From positions 1 through 43,299 of the forward strand of contig CALIIW010000014.1 in assembly GCA_938018185.1 (NCBI GenBank): DNA of 43,299 nucleotides, read 5' to 3'. Every line of letters starts with the position of its first letter. Position 1 is the stretch's first letter. Source of the DNA: an uncultured Saprospiraceae bacterium (GTDB lineage: Bacteria > Bacteroidota > Bacteroidia > Chitinophagales > Saprospiraceae). Below, in pieces: positions 25,565 through 34,400 of the stretch. A model generated the notes under the pieces. The model was given only the letters and a program-made list of their open reading frames with translations. It was not told where the DNA came from and did no database searches. The translations under genes and the position numbers were made by a program.

Positions 25565-26380
25565 TTATTCGATTTCTTTCTTCGGTGCTTGCACATTTTG
25601 TGCCTGCACGTCTTGTGCCTGCACGTCTTGTGCCTGCACGTCTTGTGCCTTCACATCTTGTGCCTGCACGTCTTGTGCCTGCACGTCTTGTGCTTCCGTC
25701 TTCGGAGTATCTACCTTAGACACTTCCTTTTTTGCCGCTTCTTTCTTCGCGTTGTCTTTCTTAGATGTTTCCTTTTTTGTAACCTTCTTTTTGGTGCTTG
25801 CTTTCTTTGTAGGAGAAACAATAACAGTCATTCTTCTACCTTCCATTTTAGGCAGATTTTCAGCAGTTCCGAAACTTTCTAAGTTTTTAAGAAATTTTAA
25901 AAGGAGTAGCTCGCCTCTATCTTTAAATACAATAGTTCTTCCTCTAAAATGAACATATGCCTTCACTTTTGCACCTTCTTCTAGAAAACGCTGTGCATGA
26001 CGAGTTTTGAATTCAAAATCGTGTTCATCTGTATTAGGACCAAAGCGTATTTCTTTAATAACCGTTTTGGCGGTGTTTGATTTGATTTCTTTTTCCTTCT
26101 TCTTTTTCTGATAAAGAAATTTACGAAAATCAATAACCCTTGCAACTGGTGGATTTGCATTAGGTGAAATTACAACAACATCCATACCTAGCTCATAAGC
26201 CCATTCTAATACTTCTGCTGTTGGATATACTTCTGATTCGATTGTTTTTCCAGCGACTTCGCTGATTTCATCAAAATTTTCTCCTACTAGTCTAATTTTG
26301 GAGGAAATAATGGATTTGTTGATTTGATAATCCAAGGATGGATCTCTTTTTCGAGTATAATTAGTTCTTCTTCTTGCCAA
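25565..26380 (-). CDS. infC: Translation initiation factor IF-3 with repetitive C-terminal tail
   Basis: 271 residues; binds the 30S subunit, checks the start codon and blocks premature 50S joining. The start codon is TTG at 26380 (TTG GCA AGA AGA), in keeping with the non-ATG start of infC in many bacteria. N domain (YQINKSIISSKIRLV ... ELGMDVVVISPNANPPVARVIDF) and C domain (KEIRFGPNTDEHDFEFK ... RGRTIVFKDRGELLL) are intact up to about residue 190. The last 80 residues are an added tail: Lys/Ala/Thr-rich, then seven pentapeptides AQDVQ (230-264). Normal IF-3 is about 170-200 residues. rpmI and rplT, the usual partners, are not next to it. Confidence 0.95.
   Translation of the reverse strand: MARRRTNYTRKRDPSLDYQINKSIISSKIRLVGENFDEISEVAGKTIESEVYPTAEVLEWAYELGMDVVVISPNANPPVARVIDFRKFLYQKKKKEKEIKSNTAKTVIKEIRFGPNTDEHDFEFKTRHAQRFLEEGAKVKAYVHFRGRTIVFKDRGELLLLKFLKNLESFGTAENLPKMEGRRMTVIVSPTKKASTKKKVTKKETSKKDNAKKEAAKKEVSKVDTPKTEAQDVQAQDVQAQDVKAQDVQAQDVQAQDVQAQNVQAPKKEIE
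25589..25693 (-). repeat. 15-bp tandem repeat (7 copies) in the IF-3 tail
   Basis: Seven units of TGCACGTCTTGTGCC-type DNA (as read on the + strand) encode AQDVQ x2, AQDVK, AQDVQ x3, AQNVQ. The units are almost identical at DNA level, so the array is recent and likely to vary in copy number without changing frame. Confidence 0.92.
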
Positions 26381-26465
26381 ATGAGTTTTAATTTATTTAA
26401 TAAATGAGGTAAATCCCCTATAAGTATAAGTCAAATTTTTTAAAAATGATTCCATTTTGTACAAA

Positions 26466-26513
26466 TAAAAAAAGGCACACTTAAAAATAAGACTTTTAAG
26501 TGCACCTTTTTAT
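26466..26513 (-). terminator. Terminator downstream of clpC
   Basis: AAAAAGGCACACTTAAAA pairs with TTTTAAGTGCACCTTTTT (two mismatches) around a 7-nt loop, with a T-tract on either strand. It starts just past the clpC stop at 26526 on the minus strand and separates clpC from infC. Confidence 0.75.
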
Positions 26514-26525
26514 GTTTTTACGCTA

Positions 26526-29054
26526 TTATTTCTTGATATCAGTCTTTTTTGACTTATCTTTTGAAAGTGTAATTTTTAATTTATTCTCTTTTTTATCCAA
26601 AACTGCTTTGAATATTGAGCCTTCTGGAGGGTTCTGCCCTAGTATAAACTCTGCCAGTGGATCTTCCATGTATTTTTGTATGGCTCTGTGCAATGGTCTT
26701 GCTCCAAATTGTGGATCGAAACCCTTTTCTGCTACAAATTCCTTCGCTTCCTCTGTTAAAATTAAAGAGTATCCCATGCCCTCTAATCTAGTATACAGAT
26801 CTGCTAAAGTAATATCAATAATTTTAAAGATATGTTCTTTTTCAAGCTTTTGGAATACGACTATATCATCAATTCTATTCAAGAATTCCGGAGCGAAAAC
26901 CTTTTTGATTGCACCTTGCAAATAGGTATTATCATGCTCTTGCTTCGCTTTATCGGTCATACCAAATTTAATGGTACGCTCCATGTCTTTTATACCGATG
27001 TTAGCAGTCATGATGATCAATGTGTTCTTGAAATCAACTTTTCTGCCTAGACCGTCTGTAAGCTGGCCATCATCCATTACTTGCAAAAGAATGCTGAAAA
27101 TATCTCTATGCGCTTTTTCAATTTCATCAAGTAAAACAACTGAATAAGGTTTTCTTCTTACTTTTTCTGTAAGCTGACCTCCTTCTTCATAGCCAACATA
27201 TCCAGGAGGAGCTCCTATCAATCTACTAACAGAGAACTTCTCCATGTACTCACTCATATCAATCCTGATTAATGCTTCCTCAGAATCAAATATATATTTC
27301 GCTAAAGCTTTTGCCAATTCCGTTTTTCCTACACCTGTTGGGCCTAAGAAAATAAAAGAACCAATTGGCTTTGAAGGATCTTTTAAACCAATTCTATTTC
27401 TCTGTATTGCTTTGGTCACCTTGTCTATAGCTTCACTTTGCCCGATGATATATTTTTCTAAATCATCTGACATAGAAACCAACTTAGTAGATTCACTTTG
27501 CGCAACTCTGTTTACTGGAATTCCAGTCATCATAGCCACAACTTCAGCAATATCCTCTTCATTAACAGGGTATCTTTTAGTCTTTGATTCTTCTTCCCAT
27601 TCTACCTTTGCAAATTCAAGTTGTCTAACTAATTTGGATTCATCATCCCTTAAATCAGCTGCTTTTTCATATTGCTGATTTTTAACTGCTTGATTCTTAA
27701 GATCTTTTAAACCTTCGATTTTCTTTTCTAAGTCTTCAATGTGTTTAGGAACATGAATGTTTTTTAAATGAACCCTAGCACCAACTTCATCAAGAACATC
27801 AATTGCTTTGTCCGGTAAAAATCTATCACTTATGTATCTATCACTCAATTTTACGCAGGCCTCAACAGCCTCATCTGAATAATTTACATTGTGAAATTCT
27901 TCGTACTTAGATTTAATGTTATGAAGAATGTGTACAGCTTCTTCCGGTGATGGTGGCTCTATTAAAACTTTTTGAAATCTTCTATCTAGTGCACCATCTT
28001 TTTCTATATGTTGTCTATACTCATCTAAAGTCGATGCTCCAATACATTGCAATTCACCTCTAGCCAAGGCAGGTTTAAATATATTAGAGGCATCTAACGA
28101 TCCTGTTGCTCCTCCAGCACCAACAATGGTGTGAATCTCATCAATAAAGAGGATAACATCTCTCGATTTTTCCAATTCATTCATGATCGCTTTCATGCGC
28201 TCTTCAAATTGTCCTCTATATTTAGTTCCAGCTACCAAAGCAGCTAAATCTAACATGACAATTCTTTTATTGAAAAGTGTTCTAGAAACTTTCTTTTGAT
28301 TGATCCTTAAGGCAAGTCCTTCAACAATTGCCGTTTTTCCAACACCTGGTTCTCCAATCAAAATTGGATTGTTCTTCTTTCTTCGACTTAAAATCTGAGA
28401 TACTCTTTCAATTTCGGTTTCTCTTCCGATAATTGGATCAAGTTTCCCTTCTTCGGCTAACTTTGTTACATCTCTGCCAAAATTATCCAAAACTGGTGTC
28501 CTAGATTTTGAATTCCCCTTTCTAGAATATCTTCCCGATTGTGATTCCTCTTCGTATTGCTCTTCTGGACCTGAAGATGATCCATATACATCTGGATATT
28601 GGAAATCCTGTTCTTGACGGACATATTCCAATTCAGTTTTAAATATTTCGTAATCAACATCAAACTGACGAAGAATTCTAGAAGCAAGACTTTCTTTGTG
28701 TTTCAATATTGACAAAAGAAGATGCTCTGGACTTATTTCATCACATTTCAACATTTTTGCTTCAAGAAAAGTCACCTTAAGGACTTTCTCAGCATGCTTG
28801 TTAAGCGGCAGCTTACTTAAGCTTGTATCAGTTTTTGTCGCTGACATACTTTGTATCGATTCCTCAACGGACGTTCTCAATTCTGAAGAATCAACATCTA
28901 ATGAATCTAATACTTTGACGGCTAGGCTATTATCTTCTTTGATAATCCCTAGGAGCAGGTGTTCCGTGCCAATGTAGTCATGACCCAGTCTCAATGCTTC
29001 GTCTCTACTTTTGGATATTACCTGCTTTACTTTTGGAGAAAATTTTCTGTTCAT
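26526..29054 (-). CDS. clpC: ATP-dependent Clp protease ATP-binding subunit ClpC
   Basis: 842 residues. Two Clp N repeats (about 5-145), AAA+ module 1 with Walker A GEPGVGKT (234-241) and Walker B ILFIDE (301-306), a coiled-coil middle domain with a UVR motif (about 460-476, [15 protein letters not shown]), and AAA+ module 2 with Walker A GPTGVGKT (571-578) and LLDEIEKAH. It unfolds proteins and feeds them to ClpP. The loop that in ClpC carries the ClpP-docking tripeptide (V/L/I-G-F) reads I-K-F here (about 695-697, TIKFGMTDK), a Gly-to-Lys change at a normally conserved position. A Lys/Asp-rich tail ends the protein. Monocistronic, with its own terminator. Confidence 0.95.
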   Translation of the reverse strand: MNRKFSPKVKQVISKSRDEALRLGHDYIGTEHLLLGIIKEDNSLAVKVLDSLDVDSSELRTSVEESIQSMSATKTDTSLSKLPLNKHAEKVLKVTFLEAKMLKCDEISPEHLLLSILKHKESLASRILRQFDVDYEIFKTELEYVRQEQDFQYPDVYGSSSGPEEQYEEESQSGRYSRKGNSKSRTPVLDNFGRDVTKLAEEGKLDPIIGRETEIERVSQILSRRKKNNPILIGEPGVGKTAIVEGLALRINQKKVSRTLFNKRIVMLDLAALVAGTKYRGQFEERMKAIMNELEKSRDVILFIDEIHTIVGAGGATGSLDASNIFKPALARGELQCIGASTLDEYRQHIEKDGALDRRFQKVLIEPPSPEEAVHILHNIKSKYEEFHNVNYSDEAVEACVKLSDRYISDRFLPDKAIDVLDEVGARVHLKNIHVPKHIEDLEKKIEGLKDLKNQAVKNQQYEKAADLRDDESKLVRQLEFAKVEWEEESKTKRYPVNEEDIAEVVAMMTGIPVNRVAQSESTKLVSMSDDLEKYIIGQSEAIDKVTKAIQRNRIGLKDPSKPIGSFIFLGPTGVGKTELAKALAKYIFDSEEALIRIDMSEYMEKFSVSRLIGAPPGYVGYEEGGQLTEKVRRKPYSVVLLDEIEKAHRDIFSILLQVMDDGQLTDGLGRKVDFKNTLIIMTANIGIKDMERTIKFGMTDKAKQEHDNTYLQGAIKKVFAPEFLNRIDDIVVFQKLEKEHIFKIIDITLADLYTRLEGMGYSLILTEEAKEFVAEKGFDPQFGARPLHRAIQKYMEDPLAEFILGQNPPEGSIFKAVLDKKENKLKITLSKDKSKKTDIKK

Positions 29055-29490
29055 CTTCTTATCTAGTATTTAAAAAAATAACTAATATTTTCGGTGAAAC
29101 AATTATAGGGTATAATTTCCAGCTATTTTACAAATAACTGACGTATTTTCAGTTGTTTCTATTTATTTAAATGGATGGAAAATTATGCCATTATACTTTT
29201 GACTAGCAAAATGTCAGTCTTTACCCTCATTTGTCATATTAATGGAACGATTAATACTTTAGAATGTTGAGAAAATCTTGAATTTAAGTATAACTTAACT
29301 TTCATGTGAATTCTAAATACTCCTTTCATGAATCGAAACAAGAATAGATTGAATTAAGACAAAGCCTGACTTTCAAGGAATCTAGCTTTATTCAGCGATA
29401 CAGGAGCGACTAACTATAATTTCATCCTTTTAGCTTAAAAGCAAGATAGAAGTAAATACTTGTACCTTTTATGTTTTAGGATTATTTTCA
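29055..29490. other. Divergent intergenic region clpC / STAS gene
   Basis: About 460 bp between the clpC start and the STAS gene start with no credible ORF. It holds the clpC promoter (not recognised) and a small dyad TTAAGT-ATA-ACTTAA near 29283-29297. Confidence 0.45.
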
Positions 29491-29498
29491 TAACTTTG
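29491..29498 (+). promoter_or_regulatory. Putative -7 box (TAACTTTG) of the STAS gene
   Basis: Exact TAnnTTTG match, 17 bp before the ATG at 29516. No TTG at the usual -33 distance was seen, so this rests on one element. Confidence 0.4.
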
Positions 29499-29515
29499 AT
29501 GCAGAATAAAACTTA

Positions 29516-29908
29516 ATGAAGTATTCAGCTGATAAACAAGAGAATTTTACTGTTCTAAGTATCCAAGAAGATAACTTGAACTCTGTCCTAGCGCCAGATT
29601 TAAAATCTGAGCTAGTGATTCTGAAAAATGAAGGAGTTAAGAATTTAATCATGGATCTCGAAAATGTACAATTTGTCGATTCTTCTGGCCTTAGTTCAAT
29701 TTTGACTGCTAATAGACTTTGGTCAGAAAATGGCTCTTTTGTCTTAACTGGAATAAAAAGTGAATCTATTCAGAAGCTGATAGAGATTTCTCGATTGCAA
29801 AATGTCTTTAATATAATGCCAACTATACAGGAATCAATTGATTTTGTGATGTTAGAGGAGTTAGCTAAGCAAATAAGCTCTGAAGACGACGCAGTATCAG
29901 ATAATTGA
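29516..29908 (+). CDS. STAS-domain protein (anti-anti-sigma factor-like)
   Basis: 130 residues forming one STAS domain: NFTVLSIQEDNLNSVLAPDLKSEL, NLIMDLENVQFVDSSGLSSILTANRL, then GSFVLTGIKSESIQKLIEISRL. The DSSGLSSIL motif carries the serine (Ser57) that is phosphorylated in SpoIIAA-type anti-anti-sigma factors. A short acidic tail (SSEDDAVSDN) follows. No anti-sigma kinase or sigma factor gene is adjacent. In Bacteroidota such small STAS proteins often stand alone; the target is unknown. Confidence 0.9.
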   Translation: MKYSADKQENFTVLSIQEDNLNSVLAPDLKSELVILKNEGVKNLIMDLENVQFVDSSGLSSILTANRLWSENGSFVLTGIKSESIQKLIEISRLQNVFNIMPTIQESIDFVMLEELAKQISSEDDAVSDN

Positions 29909-30533
29909 ATCTTGTAACTCAATTATCAATCTTTATAACAATAAGTTTTCAGAACATAGTTTATTTACTATATTTGCTTTTATATTAGAAGGGGCAAGTG
30001 CCTTAATTCTAAAAAACCTACCAAATCTACCTAAGCTAAAGATTGCAGTTAACATTAGTGAATTATTTCATTTGATGTAAATACTGGTAACAATATGTAA
30101 TATTGTTACCCTTGGTTTATTTCAAAATGTGACAGTTTTTCAAAGGTGGTTAGGATCAATTCCTTGTTTTTCTCAAATTTTTATTTGGTGACCAGCTATG
30201 AAAAATAAGTAATATTATGTTTTTATATAAATTATAAATTAAAATATATAAAAACATACATATTACTATGTCACATATATTGATAATGTTAATATATTGG
30301 AGGGCTTTTTAAACCGTAATGTTTTTAAGCCTTTTGACAAAATAAATGACACGGTTACAAAAAATGTCAAAATAAATGTCATCAAAGATGAAAATATTGT
30401 CTTCGTGGCCTGATTTTTGCAAATGATTAAGAAGATAAATTGTTACATTTTTAGCATTTTTTAGAAAATTGCTTTTTTGGTAAATTTGTGACAGGAAAAT
30501 TGAACTATTGAACACACATACAATTTAAAAACT
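29909..30533. other. AT-rich gene-free region with a perfect dyad
   Basis: 625 bp. 30087-30111 is a perfect dyad GGTAACAATAT-GTA-ATATTGTTACC with no T-run after it, so an operator or RNA hairpin rather than a normal terminator. 30200-30300 is extremely AT-rich (TTTTATATAAATTATAAATT). Two near-copies of CAAAATAAATG-[AT]-CA lie at about 30338 and 30367. A possible -7 box TAAATTTG is at 30481-30488, about 46 bp before the next ATG. A 68-codon minus-strand frame at 30309-30515 is not convincing. Confidence 0.5.
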
Positions 30534-31349
30534 ATGCAACAGTTTTCTCAACGAAGGGGATCTTCCATCTCTCTTCGTATGCCTATTTTAAGCCCTAGCT
30601 ACATGGGGCTATTGCTATTCATTGTTTTTGTTTTATCCTCTATTGCCTTAGGAGCCCAAGATGGCGACTCTAAGCAATCTGCCTTTTCTGAAACTAAGAT
30701 TCAATTTGAAAAAGAACTTGGTGCTGAGCAAAAAGGTGTAGGTACCTATATATATAGTACTAGAGATAACAATACAATTGAGGCCAAGTATGATTTTGAA
30801 AAATCATCCATTCCCAATCCTTATAAGATTTCTTATTCTTATAGCATTACAAAAGGGGAAGATGGAGCACTTGCTGTTGACATTAGTTCTGTGGTTGATC
30901 CTTTTGAAATGAGAATCGACGAATCTGTGGAAATAAGAACTTCAAATGAAAAGGTCGAATATCCCGCAAACATTAAGGTAGGCCAAATTTTAAAAGGGGT
31001 AGATGGACATCTAGACCTATATACAAAACAAGGAAAATTATTACTTATATATAATGTATCCATTTCTAATCGAAAGGTTGAAAGAAAAGAAACCATCTCT
31101 ATTGGCTCAAGCTCAGTAGAGGCTTTTGTCATTTCTTATGATTATAAGTTTGAAAAGTCAAATAGATTTGATCTAGTTATGCTAGAGTCCAATCAAAAAG
31201 TTAAAGAATGGTACTTACCTGGAGTTGGTGTTATCAAACAAAATAGATCAGGTGAAGAGGTCATTCAAAGTTTGAGTGAAGAAGGTGGAGCTGGTTCGGT
31301 CAATTTTATCAACTCGACTTCCAATATTAAACACATCGACCAATTTTAA
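30534..31349 (+). CDS. Exported TapB-like (DUF3108-like) protein
   Basis: 271 residues. The signal segment is MGLLLFIVFVLSSIALGAQ, so the real start could also be Met16 (30579) or Met24 (30603); 30534 is kept because it is the first ATG. The body has the family's order of motifs: NIKVGQILKG, a basic strand pair (YNVSISNRKVERKETISIGSSSVEAFVISYDY), and EWYLPGVGVIKQNRSGEEV. TapB/DUF3108-type proteins are predicted periplasmic or outer-membrane associated beta-sandwiches of unknown role. It lies 60 bp upstream of the giant surface protein with no terminator between, so co-transcription is likely. Confidence 0.7.
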   Translation: MQQFSQRRGSSISLRMPILSPSYMGLLLFIVFVLSSIALGAQDGDSKQSAFSETKIQFEKELGAEQKGVGTYIYSTRDNNTIEAKYDFEKSSIPNPYKISYSYSITKGEDGALAVDISSVVDPFEMRIDESVEIRTSNEKVEYPANIKVGQILKGVDGHLDLYTKQGKLLLIYNVSISNRKVERKETISIGSSSVEAFVISYDYKFEKSNRFDLVMLESNQKVKEWYLPGVGVIKQNRSGEEVIQSLSEEGGAGSVNFINSTSNIKHIDQF

Positions 31350-31409
31350 TAGAATTTTATTTTCAAAACATACATACAAACATTTCTCGCACTTAACAAC
31401 GACCATATT

Positions 31410-34400
31410 ATGAGAAAGTCAATTTTACTCACAATTTTTTCCTTTTGCTGTACCATCGCATTATTTGCTAATGGATATACAGTGACCCATGTTGATCCAA
31501 ACTCTTCTCCTGTCAATATTACTTTGACTTCGGATGAGTGCGGTACAACAACACATACTAAATGTATTGATCCAGGTTTGGCTGCTCCTCCAACAGGACA
31601 TGGCTATACATGGAATGGAACAAACTTTATTCCTGACAACTCCTCTTATCAAAAGGCGAGTGGATCACCAGTAAAATGTTCCATGTCTGGGCCTCCAAAT
31701 CTTTCCTGCACAGGCGGTGAATTCGTTTGGGAAGGATCAAAGCGTCTTATAGATGGAGGAACCACCATACAATGCTTTACTCTTCCTATAGCTTTCGCTT
31801 CTGCATCTACCATTGATGTAAGTCAAGTAATAACCTACGATGGCTATCAAGGTAGAAAAGGAGTGAATCAAGATTGTGAACGAATTAAGTTAATCTTTAG
31901 AAAAAATGGTGCTGTAGTTGGTTCTACAGGATATTCTCCTGATTTGCAAGATTTCGCTACTGAAGCTCATTGGCAAGGTTCTTTGGGAACAGTTCATATT
32001 GCAGGAGGTGCAGATCAAGTATGTGCTGTGCATTATGAGAATCCAGACTATGGTCAGGGAGAATGTGCTTCTGCAAACTCTTTGGACATTGTGGGTATTT
32101 GTTTAAATATTACTGCTTCTTGTGCCCCTAAGTTGACAACTTGTAATAATGGATGTTGCCCTATAGACTTATACCTATGGGAAAGCACGGGTGATGAATT
32201 TATAAAAACCATTCAACCTGGTCAATGTCACACTGTAACTTCTTACGATGGTGCTATGTATAGAGCAGTTGCCCCTGATTGGCAACCTGCAGTTTATGAT
32301 GAACACTATACTGTTGTAGGCTGTACAGATAAAACTTGGAATATAAATCCAAATTTCTGTCCTAAAGCTGTAGTTGTTAAAAACAACGGTTGTTGTCCAG
32401 TTAAGCTTTATGATTGGGGTACTGGTGATGTATTCATCAAAGATCTTGCGGCTGGTGCTCAAACCACAGTCCATGTTGTTTCTGGACATAAGGTTCGTGC
32501 AATTGATAACTTTAATGATTTAAACTATGATGAAAGTTTTATGGTTCCTGATGGTTGTGGACCATTTACTTTTAATATTGATCCGAATTATTGCCCAAAG
32601 AAAATTAAAGTAACAAATAACGGTTGCTGCCCAGTAAAATTATATGATTGGGGAAATGCAAACGGAGATGTATTTATTACGGATCTTAAACCAGGTGGAT
32701 CCAAAGATGTTTGGGTAATATCAGGTAATAAGGTAAGAGCTACTGATGGAACGAGTCCATGGGATGCTCTTTTATATGATGAAAGCTTTATGGTCCCAGA
32801 TGGTTGCGGACCATTTAATTGGACTATTTCTCCAAATTGGTGTCCTAAAGCAATTACAATAATCAATGACGGTTGTTGTGATATTGAGTTATATGAATGG
32901 GGCACGGGTGATGTTTTTATTAAGACATTAGCTGGTGGACAAACTACTACTGTTCATATTCCTTCTGGTTTAAAAGTCAGAGCAACTGCTCTTGGTTTTG
33001 ATACAGGTTCTTATGATCAATCTTGGATGATTCCAGATGGTTGTGGGCCGTTTAGCCATACCTTCTCTCCAGAACATTGTGCTGAAATAACTTGTCCTCC
33101 TGATGTAACTATCGAATGCGACGAATCTTCAGATCCAAATAATACTGGTTCTGCTACAGACAATTGTGGCGGAAATAATCCAACTTTTACAGATAGTTCA
33201 GCAGGATCTTGTCCTGAAGTTATAACTAGAACTTGGACTTATAAAACACCTAAAAATAATATCACAAAAACGTGTACTCAAAAGATCACTATTCAAGATA
33301 CTACGGATCCTGTTAATGCAGGAGTACCTGCTGATATGACTGTAGAATGTGATGATGTCCCTGGCCAACCTGGGGTGACAGCTTCTGATAACTGTTCTAA
33401 CCCAAATCCAGTGCCGACTGAAACATCTACTCAAAATTCTGATCAAAATAATTGTGCTCATTATGAATATGTAATCACAAGAACATATACCACAACTGAT
33501 AATTGTGGTAATTCTGATGTTGATACATATAGTATTACAGTAAAAGATGATACCAATCCTACTATTGATACTCCTGCTGGTGATCAAACAGTAGAATGTG
33601 ATGGTGACGGAAATAATGCAGCTCTTCAAAATTGGTTAAATACAAACGCTGGAGCTTCTGCTTCTGATAATTGTAGTCCAGTTTCTTGGAGTAATAATTA
33701 CCCTGGTAATCTTGATGGAGATTGTGCTGAGACTGGAGAAATTACAGTTGTGTTTACAGCTTCTGATGTTTGTGGCAATACTTCTTCAACAACAGCAACT
33801 TTCACAATTGAGGATACAACCAAGCCAACTATATCTTCTGCTTCAGATGAAACAGTAGAATGTGATGGCTCTGGAAATCAAGCAGCTTTAGATGCTTGGT
33901 TAAATAATAACGGAGGGGCTACTGCTTCGGACATCTGTGGTAGTGTTACTTGGGGAAATAACTTTACGGCTTTATCTAATGATTGTGGAAACACAGGAGA
34001 AGCTACTGTAACTTTTACCGCAACAGATGAATGTGGAAATGCAGATGCAACAACTGCAACATTTACAATCGTAGATACAACGGATCCAACAATTACTAAC
34101 GCTACTGATGAAACAGTAGAATGTGATGGTGCTGGAAATCAAGCTGCTTTAAATAGCTGGTTGGACAATAATGCTGGTGCAAGTTCTGATGATATTTGCT
34201 CTGCAATAACTTGGACGAATAATTTTAATGGACTTTCTGATGATTGTGGAGCTACTGGTTCTGCAACCGTAACTTTCCAAACAGAAGACGATTGTGGTAA
34301 TACTCAAACAGCTACTGCTACTTTCACCATTGAAGATACTACTCCTCCATCTATAGGAACACCTGCTTCTGATGATACAGTAGAATGTGACGGTTCAGGA

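Noticed and set aside
25589..25882. Plus-strand frame with HVLCLHVLCL repeats
   Set aside because: Exact antisense of the 15-bp tandem repeat in the IF-3 tail; the IF-3 frame is clearly the coding one.
30309..30515. Minus-strand 68-codon frame
   Set aside because: Low-complexity, Ile/Phe/Asn-rich, in a very AT-rich region, no domain, no neighbour logic; likely chance.
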